This document shows, one piece after another, positions 10,830 through 18,481 of a stretch of 41,797 nucleotides of DNA. The DNA is from Thermodesulfobacteriota bacterium (lineage in GTDB: Bacteria > Thermosulfidibacterota > Thermosulfidibacteria > Thermosulfidibacterales > B14-G1). Below the pieces are notes generated by a model. It was not told where the DNA came from. It searched no databases and saw nothing but the letters and a program-made list of their open reading frames with translations. The stretch's first letter is position 1, and each line of letters begins with the position of its first letter. The stretch covers positions 1 to 41,797 of the forward strand of contig JAJSAC010000044.1 of assembly GCA_024274915.1 (NCBI GenBank), in the 5' to 3' direction. Both the position numbers and the translations under genes were made by a program.

Positions 10830-12647
10830 ATGCAACCGCAACAATCGCAACAAATAAAAGGGGCCATCCCACCAAACCTGCGGGGGTGTGTAATGCACTT
10901 TGAGGAAGCCCGAGAAAGGATAACCCAGGCTGTAGCCACCCTAGCACCCATGGTCCAAGGGCAGGATCGGGAGGTGCTGACGGAGGTAGAGCGAAAGCTA
11001 AGGGAGAACAAATTCAATCTGGTGGTTCTAGGCCAGTTCAAGAGGGGCAAAACCACCTTCATAAACGCTTTGCTGGGTGAAAAACTCCTCCCTTCCGCCA
11101 TTCTACCCCTCACATCCATCGTCACCCTTTTGGAGTACGGGCCCCAAAAGGAGACAGAAGTCCACTTCATAGACGGGCGCATCAAGAAGATCGAACCTCG
11201 AGATATCCGTCTATACGTCACCGAAAAAGAGAATCCCAAGAATGAAAAAGGCGTAAAGTTCGTTCGAGTCCTTCACCCTGCTCCCATCTTGAAGAAAGGC
11301 ATCATTCTGGTGGACACCCCTGGAGTGGGTTCCCTCTACGAGAACAATACAGATGTCACCTACGGCTTCCTCCCCCGGGTGGACGCCGGGGTGTTCCTTC
11401 TCACCGTAGACCCACCCCTGTCCAAAGAAGAGATCGCCTTCTTAAAGGACGTCTACCCCCATGTGGAAAGGATCTTTTTCGTACTAAACAAGGTGGACTA
11501 CGTGGACTCCGAAGACCTCCAGGAGGTCATGGAGTTCGCCCTGGGCAACCTCAAAGAGGCCTTGGGATCCAACCACATCCCCATATACCCCCTCTCGGCC
11601 AAGATGGCCCTGGAGGGGCGCACCAGCAGGGACGAGGAAAGGGTAGCCCAAAGCGGCATCACAGACCTAGAGGTGGCCCTGGAAGACTTCCTTTTGAAAG
11701 AGAAAGGGAGCATTGTGTTGCGGTCTTCGTCCAACAAGGTCCTCTCCCTTCTCTCCACCCTCCTTTTCCAGGTAGAGCTGGAAATCAAAGCAGCCACCAC
11801 TCCTCTGGAGGAACTGGAAGAAAAAATCAGGAGATTTCAAGAGATCAAAGGTGAAATCGCCCAGGAAAGGCGAGACAGCGAGTTCCTCTTCAAAGGGGAG
11901 ATAGACTCCCTCATTAAGATCGTCAACATGGACATGGAACGCTTCCAAACCCAGAAAATCCCAAAAATCTACGCCAAGCTCCTGGAAGTTTTCCAGGAGA
12001 ACAAGCACAGGGGATCCCTGGAGCTATCCAAACTCTTGGACCAGGCCATGAAAGAGATTCTGGTGAAAGAGTTCGACCAGATGGTGATCCAAGAAAACGA
12101 AAAAGTGAATGTTGAATACAGCCGGATCGCCCGCCGCTTCGCCGACAAGGTGAACGACATCATAGATCGCCTCATGGCTCTGGCGGCGGAGCTCTTCGAG
12201 ATTCCCCTGGAGCGTTTCCAGGTGGAAGAGACTATCACCGAAGAGTCGGCCCTGTGGTATAAGTTGGAGGATCGCCCCAAGCTCTTGGATCTGGAAGGGG
12301 CAGGCAAATTCATCTCCTACTCTATCCTCCCCTCTACTGTGGTCCACAAGAAGATCAAAGGGGAGCTCCAGAAAAAGCTCCCAGAAAAGGTGGACATGAA
12401 CTGCGGCAGGGTGAGATCTGACTTTGTAGATCGTATAACCAAAAGTGCCATGGAGCTGCGCTGGGGCATGGAACAAAAAATGAACCAGACGGTAGCCTTC
12501 GTTGAGGAAGCGGTCCATAAGGCCATGAATCTCAGGGAGAAAAGCCAGGAAGAGGCAGAGGCAGCCCTTAAAGAACTGGCTACTAGAAAGTCCCTGTTGA
12601 AAGGCATCAAAGAACAGCTGAAAACCGTATTGGAGAGGGCGGCTTGA
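10830..12647 (+). CDS. Dynamin-like GTPase
   Basis: The 605-residue protein has a dynamin-family GTPase domain. The G1 P-loop GQFKRGKTTFINALLG is at about 68-83, the switch threonines lie in ILPLTSIVTL, G3 is VDTPGVGS and G4 is VLNKVDYVD. The helical rest of the protein includes EEKIRRFQEIKGEIAQERRD and KSQEEAEAALKELATRK, expected to form coiled-coil stalk or trunk bundles. No clear transmembrane pair is seen. Bacterial dynamins remodel or protect membranes, in some cases against phage; the role here is unknown. The ATG at 10830 has an AGGAGGT six bases upstream, better than the ATG at 10797. The stop overlaps the next start (TTGA), so a coupled operon continues downstream. Confidence 0.85.
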   Translation: MQPQQSQQIKGAIPPNLRGCVMHFEEARERITQAVATLAPMVQGQDREVLTEVERKLRENKFNLVVLGQFKRGKTTFINALLGEKLLPSAILPLTSIVTLLEYGPQKETEVHFIDGRIKKIEPRDIRLYVTEKENPKNEKGVKFVRVLHPAPILKKGIILVDTPGVGSLYENNTDVTYGFLPRVDAGVFLLTVDPPLSKEEIAFLKDVYPHVERIFFVLNKVDYVDSEDLQEVMEFALGNLKEALGSNHIPIYPLSAKMALEGRTSRDEERVAQSGITDLEVALEDFLLKEKGSIVLRSSSNKVLSLLSTLLFQVELEIKAATTPLEELEEKIRRFQEIKGEIAQERRDSEFLFKGEIDSLIKIVNMDMERFQTQKIPKIYAKLLEVFQENKHRGSLELSKLLDQAMKEILVKEFDQMVIQENEKVNVEYSRIARRFADKVNDIIDRLMALAAELFEIPLERFQVEETITEESALWYKLEDRPKLLDLEGAGKFISYSILPSTVVHKKIKGELQKKLPEKVDMNCGRVRSDFVDRITKSAMELRWGMEQKMNQTVAFVEEAVHKAMNLREKSQEEAEAALKELATRKSLLKGIKEQLKTVLERAA

Positions 12648-13102
12648 TACCTGACGACCAAAAAAGGGAGGTGATAGAGTATCTCCTGGCCTTGGAGAAA
12701 CCCTCGGGAGGTTTTGCCTTCGCCTGGACGGTGCCTTCGGGCATTGAAGACACCTACTTCGCCATCCAGGCCCTGGACATTCTAAAAGTTGATAAGAGCT
12801 ACTCCTCCACCAAAGAGTGGCTGAACAGAGAGGGGTGGGATCCTGATCCCACGGGGAGAGTGTTGTACTATAGGCTCCGCCTCTACAAAAGGGTAGGCCT
12901 GGAAATACCCTGGCATAGGGTAACAGAAGAGATAGAAAAAGCCCTGCCAGGGGTGAAGGCCAACGCCAGAAAGCTGGACTTCTTCGGCCGCATTTTGGCC
13001 CTGGCTTCGAAAGAAGGAGTAAGTTGGCCACCTTTGGTGGACCTCTTAAACCAAGAAGCCCAGGAAGTGACCTTGGACATTGAACCTATAGACACTTTGT
13101 AA
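12644..13102 (+). CDS. Prenyltransferase/squalene-oxidase-repeat protein, N-terminal half
   Basis: The frame opens with TTG at 12644, overlapping the dynamin stop, and ends with TAA at 13100-13102 after 152 residues. The segment KPSGGFAFAWTVPSGIEDTY followed by FAIQALDIL is a prenyltransferase-type alpha/alpha repeat (a QW/PFTB-like motif with GGF and ED-TYFA). The next ORF continues in exactly the same frame after five codons and holds the remaining repeats. The two were therefore probably one protein of about 277 residues that an in-frame TAA has interrupted. Whether the halves are expressed and assemble is unknown. No catalytic zinc ligands or DxDD motif are visible, so an enzymatic prenyltransferase role should not be assumed. 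Confidence 0.6.
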   Translation: MIPDDQKREVIEYLLALEKPSGGFAFAWTVPSGIEDTYFAIQALDILKVDKSYSSTKEWLNREGWDPDPTGRVLYYRLRLYKRVGLEIPWHRVTEEIEKALPGVKANARKLDFFGRILALASKEGVSWPPLVDLLNQEAQEVTLDIEPIDTL

Positions 13103-13117
13103 AGGCTGTGGAGAAAG

Positions 13118-13480
13118 ATGAGAGTGGCTGCCGTGTTTGGTAGAGAAGTGACTACCATCAGATTTCGGAAACACCTGGAAGCCTGCTACAATCCCGACGG
13201 GGGATACGGATGCAAGCCCCATACCACCTCCTTCCTGGAACACATCTACTTTGCTTATCGCCTTTACCACGCCTTAGAATGGCTCCCAAACCATAGAAAA
13301 GAAACCAGAGCCTTTGTCCTCAACAGCCAAAGCAAAAAGGGGGGCTTTGCCAGGGCACCGGGAGGAGTCCCCTTCATAGACACCACCTTCTACGCCCTGC
13401 GGATCCTCGAGATAATGGAAGGAGGCTATAAAGTAACACCCAAAGGGGGTGAGAAATATGCAGAACTTGTTTCACATTGA
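13118..13480 (+). CDS. Prenyltransferase/squalene-oxidase-repeat protein, C-terminal half
   Basis: This 120-residue frame has two repeat motifs. The first is CYNPDGGYGCKPHTTSFLEH followed by IYFAYRL. The second is SKKGGFARAPGGVPFIDTTF followed by YALRIL. They belong with the repeat in the preceding ORF, which lies in the same frame and is separated only by TAA and five codons. The ATG at 13118 has a GGAG at 13110-13113, so independent initiation is possible. The 3' end overlaps the pyrophosphatase-like gene by 23 bp. It is either the downstream half of a split gene or the tail of a pseudogene. Confidence 0.6.
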   Translation: MRVAAVFGREVTTIRFRKHLEACYNPDGGYGCKPHTTSFLEHIYFAYRLYHALEWLPNHRKETRAFVLNSQSKKGGFARAPGGVPFIDTTFYALRILEIMEGGYKVTPKGGEKYAELVSH

Positions 13481-13994
13481 CAAAGGGGAAAACTTTCCCC
13501 AAAGGGTGAGAACTGTGGTAGAGGTACCAGCAGGCAGCAGAACCAAATACGAATACGACATCCATCAGGGCATCTTCCGACTGGACAGAATACTCAAGAC
13601 CTCTGCCCGCTACCCTGGAAACTATGGCTTCGTTCCCCAGACCCTGGGAAATACTGTCAACCCCGTGGACGTCTTCATCCTCTTACACGATCCCTTGTTT
13701 CCAGGATGCGTGGTGGAGGTGAGACCTATAGGCCTGCTGGAAATGGCTGACGAACTGGGCGTAGATAGCAAACTTCTGGCTGTTCCCGTCAAAGATCCTA
13801 GAATGGAAGATGTCACAAACCTATCCCAAGTTAAAAAAGCCGTCTTGAGTGAGATTCAGCACTTCTTCGAGACATACAAGAGGATCACCAACGTAAAGGG
13901 ATGGCTGGACAAAGAAGAGGCCTATCGATTCTTGGAAGAAGCCCACAGGGAATATCTGCGAAGATACAGGAGGGTGACTAAAGATGGAAATTAA
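13458..13994 (+). CDS. Family I inorganic pyrophosphatase homologue with altered metal site
   Basis: The 178-residue protein aligns along its length with family I soluble pyrophosphatases: VEVPAGSRTKYEYD, LDRILKTSARYPGNYGFVPQ, MADELGVDSKLLAVPVKDP and IQHFFETYKR are all family landmarks. In the E. coli enzyme the metal-binding signature is DGDPVD (Asp65, Asp67, Asp70). Here it reads TVNPVD (residues 66-71), so two of the three aspartates are replaced by Thr and Asn. The equivalents of Lys29, Arg43, Tyr55, Asp97, Asp102, Lys104 and Lys142 are kept. Activity may be weak, altered or lost. The ATG at 13458 follows AAGGGGGTG; a GTG at 13449 is an alternative. It lies inside the dynamin-HEAT operon and overlaps the next gene by 11 bp. 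Confidence 0.8.
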   Translation: MQNLFHIDKGENFPQRVRTVVEVPAGSRTKYEYDIHQGIFRLDRILKTSARYPGNYGFVPQTLGNTVNPVDVFILLHDPLFPGCVVEVRPIGLLEMADELGVDSKLLAVPVKDPRMEDVTNLSQVKKAVLSEIQHFFETYKRITNVKGWLDKEEAYRFLEEAHREYLRRYRRVTKDGN

Positions 13995-14841
13995 AAAGTT
14001 AATAAGGCAACTGGATAATCCTAAGGAAGAACTCCAGGCGGAGAAGGAACTGGTATCCCGAGGAAAAGAGGCCATAGAAGAACTGAGGAGCTTCGTCTCT
14101 TCTCCTCCCCGAAGCTCCACCCCCGCCTGGGTGAGGGCCGTGGACATACTGGTGAGAATAGATCCCAATGCCTTTGACTTTCTGGAAGAACTCCTTCTCA
14201 AACCTTGGGCAACCCCAGATGATTCCTCCGAAAGGCTGGCCGAAGAGATACTGAAAGACCATATAGCCTCTGTCTTGATGGATATCTCCCCTTCCTCCTC
14301 CAGGGTGAGACACACTCTCCTGACAGTCCTGGAAAGGTATAAACTCTTAGGTGCCGCCCGGGTTCTGGCCAGAAGAAGGGACCCCGAAGCCATCCCCTAT
14401 CTCCTGGAGATGCTGGAAGATGACACCAAGAGCGGAGGAGCCAAAGGCGCCCTCCTCCACTATGGCGAAAAGATCATACCCAAGCTGGTAAGGAGCCTCA
14501 AACATGCCCAAAAGAAGGAAAGCGGCGAAGAAACCCCTGGAAGCCTCCTCAGGAGAAAGAAGATAATCGATCTCCTGGGACTGATGACGTGGGAAGGTAG
14601 CATAGAAATCTTGAAGTCCTATTTGGATCACCAAGACCTGGGAGTAGAAGCCGCCCTTGCCCTGGTCCATAGGGGCTACATAGACGAAACCTCCCTGGAA
14701 AAGCTTATCGAAGGATTCCAAGGAGAAGATTGGTTCACTTCCCTAAGGTGTAAAGAAGCCCTGGTTTCGGTTATAGAAAGAACCAACACCTTCCACGAAC
14801 ACCTAGTGGAAAGAGTCCGCCTGGCCCTGAAAGGGGGATAG
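13984..14841 (+). CDS. HEAT-like helical repeat protein
   Basis: The 285-residue product is almost entirely helical. It contains degenerate HEAT/PBS-lyase-like repeats, such as AARVLARRRDPEAIPYLLEM, GALLHYGEKIIPKLVRSL and TWEGSIEILKSYLDHQDLGV. The pattern of a hydrophobic helix, a short turn and a second helix with Asp-Pro/Asp-Leu turns is what supports the call. Such proteins usually act as protein-binding scaffolds. There is no signal peptide or membrane segment. It starts inside the end of the pyrophosphatase-like gene, so it is probably translated with it. No specific function can be given. Confidence 0.55.
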   Translation: MEIKKLIRQLDNPKEELQAEKELVSRGKEAIEELRSFVSSPPRSSTPAWVRAVDILVRIDPNAFDFLEELLLKPWATPDDSSERLAEEILKDHIASVLMDISPSSSRVRHTLLTVLERYKLLGAARVLARRRDPEAIPYLLEMLEDDTKSGGAKGALLHYGEKIIPKLVRSLKHAQKKESGEETPGSLLRRKKIIDLLGLMTWEGSIEILKSYLDHQDLGVEAALALVHRGYIDETSLEKLIEGFQGEDWFTSLRCKEALVSVIERTNTFHEHLVERVRLALKGG

Positions 14842-14847
14842 CGCCTC

Positions 14848-15264
14848 TTGAACACCACGTTAAAGAAGACTCTGGCTATAAGACTTTCCCTCCTGGAGGA
14901 GAGGGTCTTGGAGATGAAGAGACTCCTCCATACTCCCAGCTACATGGGCAACTTCTATTCCATTATCCAAGACCTCTCCACTAAAGAGAGAGAAGAAATG
15001 GCCACCTTGCTGGAAGAGGTCTTCCAGGCCCTGAGTCGTCTCAAAAGAGAAACGAGCCTTTCCCCTCACCAGGAAAGGACCTCCCGATTACTGGTGGGTA
15101 CGGCCAACACCACATTTGTCTCCTGCCTAGAGCTGGAACCCAAGAGGATGAAGGGCTACGGTGGCGACACCACTCAGTACAGGAGGCTGTGGACAGAGAG
15201 GCTTGAGCCCTTAAAGGACCTTATACAAAGCCTCGCCCAGAAGGCAGAGAGGACCAGGAAATGA
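14848..15264 (+). CDS. Unrecognised helical protein ending the dynamin operon
   Basis: I do not recognise this 138-residue protein. It starts with TTG at 14848, downstream of AAGGGGGAT at the end of the HEAT-like gene. The first half is charged and helical (LLEERVLEMKRLL, EEMATLLEEVFQALSRLKRE). The second half contains RLLVGTANTTFVSCLELEP and ends with a basic tail. There is no signal peptide or transmembrane segment. It is the last gene of the plus-strand run that begins with the dynamin-like GTPase, and it stops 5 bp before the end of a convergent ATPase gene. Confidence 0.55.
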   Translation: MNTTLKKTLAIRLSLLEERVLEMKRLLHTPSYMGNFYSIIQDLSTKEREEMATLLEEVFQALSRLKRETSLSPHQERTSRLLVGTANTTFVSCLELEPKRMKGYGGDTTQYRRLWTERLEPLKDLIQSLAQKAERTRK

Positions 15265-15268
15265 CCCT

Positions 15269-16978
15269 CTAACCCACAAATCTGACCCGCAGACTCCTCA
15301 TGCGGTTCATTGCAGCCGCCACCTCGAAACTCCTGGGCAGGGCCAAATTGCCAATAGGCTGACCTGTGATGGCCTCAAAACCCTCCCGGGCCACCAATTC
15401 CTGGACAAGGGCTATACCGTTCCTCATGGCCACCGAAGGACCGGCCACCCTGTGGCCATAATAGCGGAGCATCTCCGCTACAGCCCGAGCCTGAGAGTAA
15501 TCCACCAACTGCTCCACATCCGAAACGTCTATCACCTCTTCACCGAAGAAGATCTCTTTAAGCCCCCTGCTTTTCACCCTCTCCTTGCGCCCTTTACGGG
15601 GCTTAAAACTCTCGGGCAAGGGCGCCCGGCTCTTCACCTCACCAAAAGCATCTCCACCCTCTGGATGTCGAGGGGTGGGAAACTCCCGAGCCACCTCCCT
15701 GGCCCGTTCGGTGAGATCCAACACCCTGTAAGAATCCAAAGCGATGACGGTATCGGCCACGTCTAGATAGTCCCCCGAGCCTCCCAGAACCAAAACGGTG
15801 GAAACGCCATACTCTCTGTAAAGGAGCTTCACCTTATCTATGAAAGGGGTGATGGGCTCTTTTTCCTGGGGTATGAGGGCTTGCATTCGAGCATCTCTGA
15901 TGAGGAAATTGGTGGCCGCCGTATCTTCATCCACCAGCAAAACCCGAGCCCCCATCTCCAAAGCCTCCATGATAGAAGCCGCCAGGGAAGTTGACCCCGA
16001 GGCGTCTTCCGTGGAGAAAAAGGTGGTATCCCGACCCATGGGCAAGTCCTTGATAAAAGGAGAAATATCCACCCCTTCCACGTAACGCCCATCTTCGCTC
16101 CGTACCTTCACTGCACAAGCATCAGTCACCACCCAGTCTCTGCCGTCGCCGGGTATATGGGGATAGACCCCCCTACTCAAGGCCTCCAGAAGGGTGGTTT
16201 TGCCGTGGAACCCCCCTCCCACTATGAGGGTAACCCCCTGGGGAATGCCCATACCCCTCACCTCACCGTGATGGAGGGTATCCAAAGTTACCCTAAGTTC
16301 GGGAGGACTCTCAAAGAGAACGGCACCCCGCTCCATGGGCCTGTCGTCCACACCCGAGCGCCTAGGCAGCAGGGACCCATCCCGGACGAAGGCCACCAGT
16401 CCCCTTTCAGCCAGCTGGCGCCTGATGTACTCCTGATCCTCCACCTGGTTGACAAAGGCCTCCACCTCCTGGGGGCTTTGACTGGCATACTCCAGTGCCT
16501 TGGCGGCCCGGGGCAAATCTTCCAGGATCATTTTCATAGCCTCCATGCCCAACACCCTACGACCGGCAGCTGGAAGGCCCATAAAAAACCGCACCTCCAC
16601 ATAATCACTGGTCACCACACACCCCGATCGGAGAAGCACCTCCTGGGCACCGGCGTCCACGGAATAGCGGCCACTTCCCCCTGTTCCCCTCCCCCTAGAC
16701 AAAGGCCTAATCCTCTTGGCAAAAGCCCGGAGGATAAAATCCTGCAAGGCCGTGCGCCTCACAGGGTTTTTAAACAGTCTGGGAGGATACTGAGCCACCC
16801 CCATATCCAGGCGTAGCCGCACCCGACTGGGCGCCGCAAAAGGGTCACCCTGGGCGTGATCCAAGTAAAAAACGAGCCCTGGAGCCAAAGTGTAGCTTCC
16901 CTCCAGGTCTCTGTACGCCTTGTAACCCTTGCCACTTATTCTAGACAGAATGGTCTTAATTCTACCCCGACCTTCCAA
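15269..16978 (-). CDS. ABC-class P-loop ATPase of the COG3044 family
   Basis: The 569-residue protein matches the bacterial COG3044 ABC-class ATPases, sometimes misannotated as an isopentenyl-diphosphate isomerase. The N-terminal domain has SYTLAPGLVFYLDHAQGDPF and RVRLRL. The P-loop is IVGGGFHGKTTLLEAL near residue 255. Walker B is RVLLVDEDTAATNFLIRD near 350. A second Gly-rich segment STVLVLGGSGDYLDVADTVI lies near 410. A structurally characterised relative is the trypanosome RNA-editing-associated protein MRB1590, so nucleic-acid binding is plausible. The ATG at 16978 lies 12 bp downstream of the response regulator stop, so the two may be cotranscribed. The function in bacteria is not established. 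Confidence 0.85.
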   Translation of the reverse strand: MEGRGRIKTILSRISGKGYKAYRDLEGSYTLAPGLVFYLDHAQGDPFAAPSRVRLRLDMGVAQYPPRLFKNPVRRTALQDFILRAFAKRIRPLSRGRGTGGSGRYSVDAGAQEVLLRSGCVVTSDYVEVRFFMGLPAAGRRVLGMEAMKMILEDLPRAAKALEYASQSPQEVEAFVNQVEDQEYIRRQLAERGLVAFVRDGSLLPRRSGVDDRPMERGAVLFESPPELRVTLDTLHHGEVRGMGIPQGVTLIVGGGFHGKTTLLEALSRGVYPHIPGDGRDWVVTDACAVKVRSEDGRYVEGVDISPFIKDLPMGRDTTFFSTEDASGSTSLAASIMEALEMGARVLLVDEDTAATNFLIRDARMQALIPQEKEPITPFIDKVKLLYREYGVSTVLVLGGSGDYLDVADTVIALDSYRVLDLTERAREVAREFPTPRHPEGGDAFGEVKSRAPLPESFKPRKGRKERVKSRGLKEIFFGEEVIDVSDVEQLVDYSQARAVAEMLRYYGHRVAGPSVAMRNGIALVQELVAREGFEAITGQPIGNLALPRSFEVAAAMNRMRSLRVRFVG

Positions 16979-16990
16979 AACACTCCTCCT

Positions 16991-17458
16991 TCAGTGGGCA
17001 AAATTGGGCGTGCAAGTTAGGTTGTAAGAGATCCAGAAAGTACCCACCACCTCCATCATCCCCATGAACTCCTCAAACTTTACAGGCTTCACAAGATAGG
17101 CATTGGCTCCCAGCTCATAGGCCCTGTCCACATCCTCCCACTCCAGAGAAGAGGTGAGTACCACTACAGGGATTCTATTAAGGGGAGGCGCACTCTTCAC
17201 CTCTTTTAGAAACTCAAAGCCGCTCATGCGAGGCAGTTTTAGGTCCAGCAGGATTAAACGGGGCAAACATGATCCTCTATCGGAAAACCTTCCTTTCCCC
17301 ATAAGATAGTCTAAAGCCTCCCTGCCATCTCTAACCACCACCAAGGAAACTTTCAAATTGCCCTTTTGGAAGGATCGCTCCACCAACATAGCATCGTTGG
17401 GGTCATCTTCCACCAAAAGGACCAGTTCCCTGCCCCTGACCCTCCCCCTTCCCTCCAT
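16991..17458 (-). CDS. Single-domain response regulator (Rcp1/CheY-like)
   Basis: This 155-residue receiver protein has the acidic pair LVEDDPNDAML, the phosphoacceptor in LILLDLKLPRMSG, the Thr/Ser site in VVVLTSS and the lysine in YLVKPVKFEEF. The extended loop with YLMGKGRF and the PRLILLDLKLP motif are typical of Rcp1-type regulators, which often partner with bacteriophytochromes or PAS histidine kinases. There is no output domain. I chose the ATG at 17458, preceded by GGTGGAGAAAGGG; the open frame reaches 17614, but the extra 52 residues are unlike the family. A possible partner is the PAS kinase at 25797-28091, but this is only a suggestion, because that kinase has its own receiver. Confidence 0.88.
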   Translation of the reverse strand: MEGRGRVRGRELVLLVEDDPNDAMLVERSFQKGNLKVSLVVVRDGREALDYLMGKGRFSDRGSCLPRLILLDLKLPRMSGFEFLKEVKSAPPLNRIPVVVLTSSLEWEDVDRAYELGANAYLVKPVKFEEFMGMMEVVGTFWISYNLTCTPNFAH

Positions 17459-17639
17459 AATCCCTTTCTCCACCAATCCCCTCTCAGGTTTCTGAGACCA
17501 ATCCAGAGTCCCCCTCCCCAGAACAGCAAGGGAACCCTGATGGGCAAATCCATCCCTTAGCAAATTAGCTCCAAAAAACCCGTATTCCCAGAGATCGAGA
17601 GGAGATTCTCGCAAACGCCGATTATTTACAATGTTATGA

Positions 17640-17981
17640 CTACTTAAAACTTGGTATCATGCAGAGAAACACCAAAGACTCATCACCAACGTTTAGAAAC
17701 TGATGTTCCTCTTCTGGAGGCACATAGACAACGCTTCCCGGCCCTATGGACCACTTCTCCTCCCCCTGCCGCACCTCACCCCTCCCCGCGAGGACAAAAA
17801 CCTCGTGCTCCCAGGGATGGGTGTGACAAGGGGTCCAGCCCCCAGGTTCTACAGTAAAGTACCTCATGATAAAATTGGGAGCTCCTTCCTCCTCTCCTAT
17901 CAACACCCTGAGCTTCACACCTCCAGCCCCGGGCTCCAAGGGCTCCATCTCCCCCACCTCTTTCCAATGCTTAACCACCAT
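17640..17981 (-). CDS. Small cupin-domain protein
   Basis: This is a single-domain cupin of 113 residues. The metal-binding motif 1 is PCHTHPWEHEVFVLAGRG (two His, Glu and a later His ligand) and motif 2 is VPPEEEHQFLNVG. Small cupins of this kind bind a metal and may be sugar, acid or signalling proteins; the ligand cannot be inferred. The ATG at 17981 follows GGGGTGGGGAAAG and overlaps the end of the upstream membrane-protein gene by 11 bp. An alternative start at 18008 lacks a good ribosome binding site. Confidence 0.75.
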   Translation of the reverse strand: MVVKHWKEVGEMEPLEPGAGGVKLRVLIGEEEGAPNFIMRYFTVEPGGWTPCHTHPWEHEVFVLAGRGEVRQGEEKWSIGPGSVVYVPPEEEHQFLNVGDESLVFLCMIPSFK

Positions 17982-18438
17982 CTTTCCCCACCCCCTTACA
18001 GAACTCACTCAAGGTCTTCATAAACTTATTATACGTCCAATCATCCACCTGGAAACCCAGCGTCTTTTCTCCCCATCTGGCCAGAAAGTAGGCCCCCCTC
18101 CCTAAAGGAAAGAAGGAGAGAGCTACCTCCCGGTCCTTGCCCCTCACCCTAATAAAAAAAACCGGGTCCCTACCTCCCTCCTTCCAGACACGGGACGGGG
18201 AAATCTTCTTAGAGTTGCGCACGAAAATACCCCAGGCCTTCACCAACTCGGAAGGTGGTGGCGAGAGATTGCATCCCCTCAAAGAGACAGCATCAGGGAT
18301 GAACTTGAGAAAGGTAAACCTACCGCTCCTCAGCATATCCCTGGCCAGATAGACAATGGCTACCACCAGAAAGAGGGTGATGGAAAGGTCTATAATCCGG
18401 CCCAAGGGTGTCCTTTTCTTTCTAGCTCTCCTAAACAC
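17971..18438 (-). CDS. Single-pass membrane protein, function unknown
   Basis: The 155-residue protein has a basic start (MFRRARKKRTPLGRIIDL) and one hydrophobic segment at about 18-33 (LSITLFLVVAIVYLARDM). A soluble domain of about 115 residues follows and contains DPVFFIRVRGKDREVALSFF. The basic N-terminus suggests an N-in orientation with the domain outside the membrane. I know no family for it. It sits between glpK and the cupin gene with little spacing, so it may be in the same transcript. Confidence 0.6.
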   Translation of the reverse strand: MFRRARKKRTPLGRIIDLSITLFLVVAIVYLARDMLRSGRFTFLKFIPDAVSLRGCNLSPPPSELVKAWGIFVRNSKKISPSRVWKEGGRDPVFFIRVRGKDREVALSFFPLGRGAYFLARWGEKTLGFQVDDWTYNKFMKTLSEFCKGVGKDGG

Positions 18439-18481
18439 TTACACCCCCTCCGCCAAAGGATTTGCAGAGGTCATGAATACA

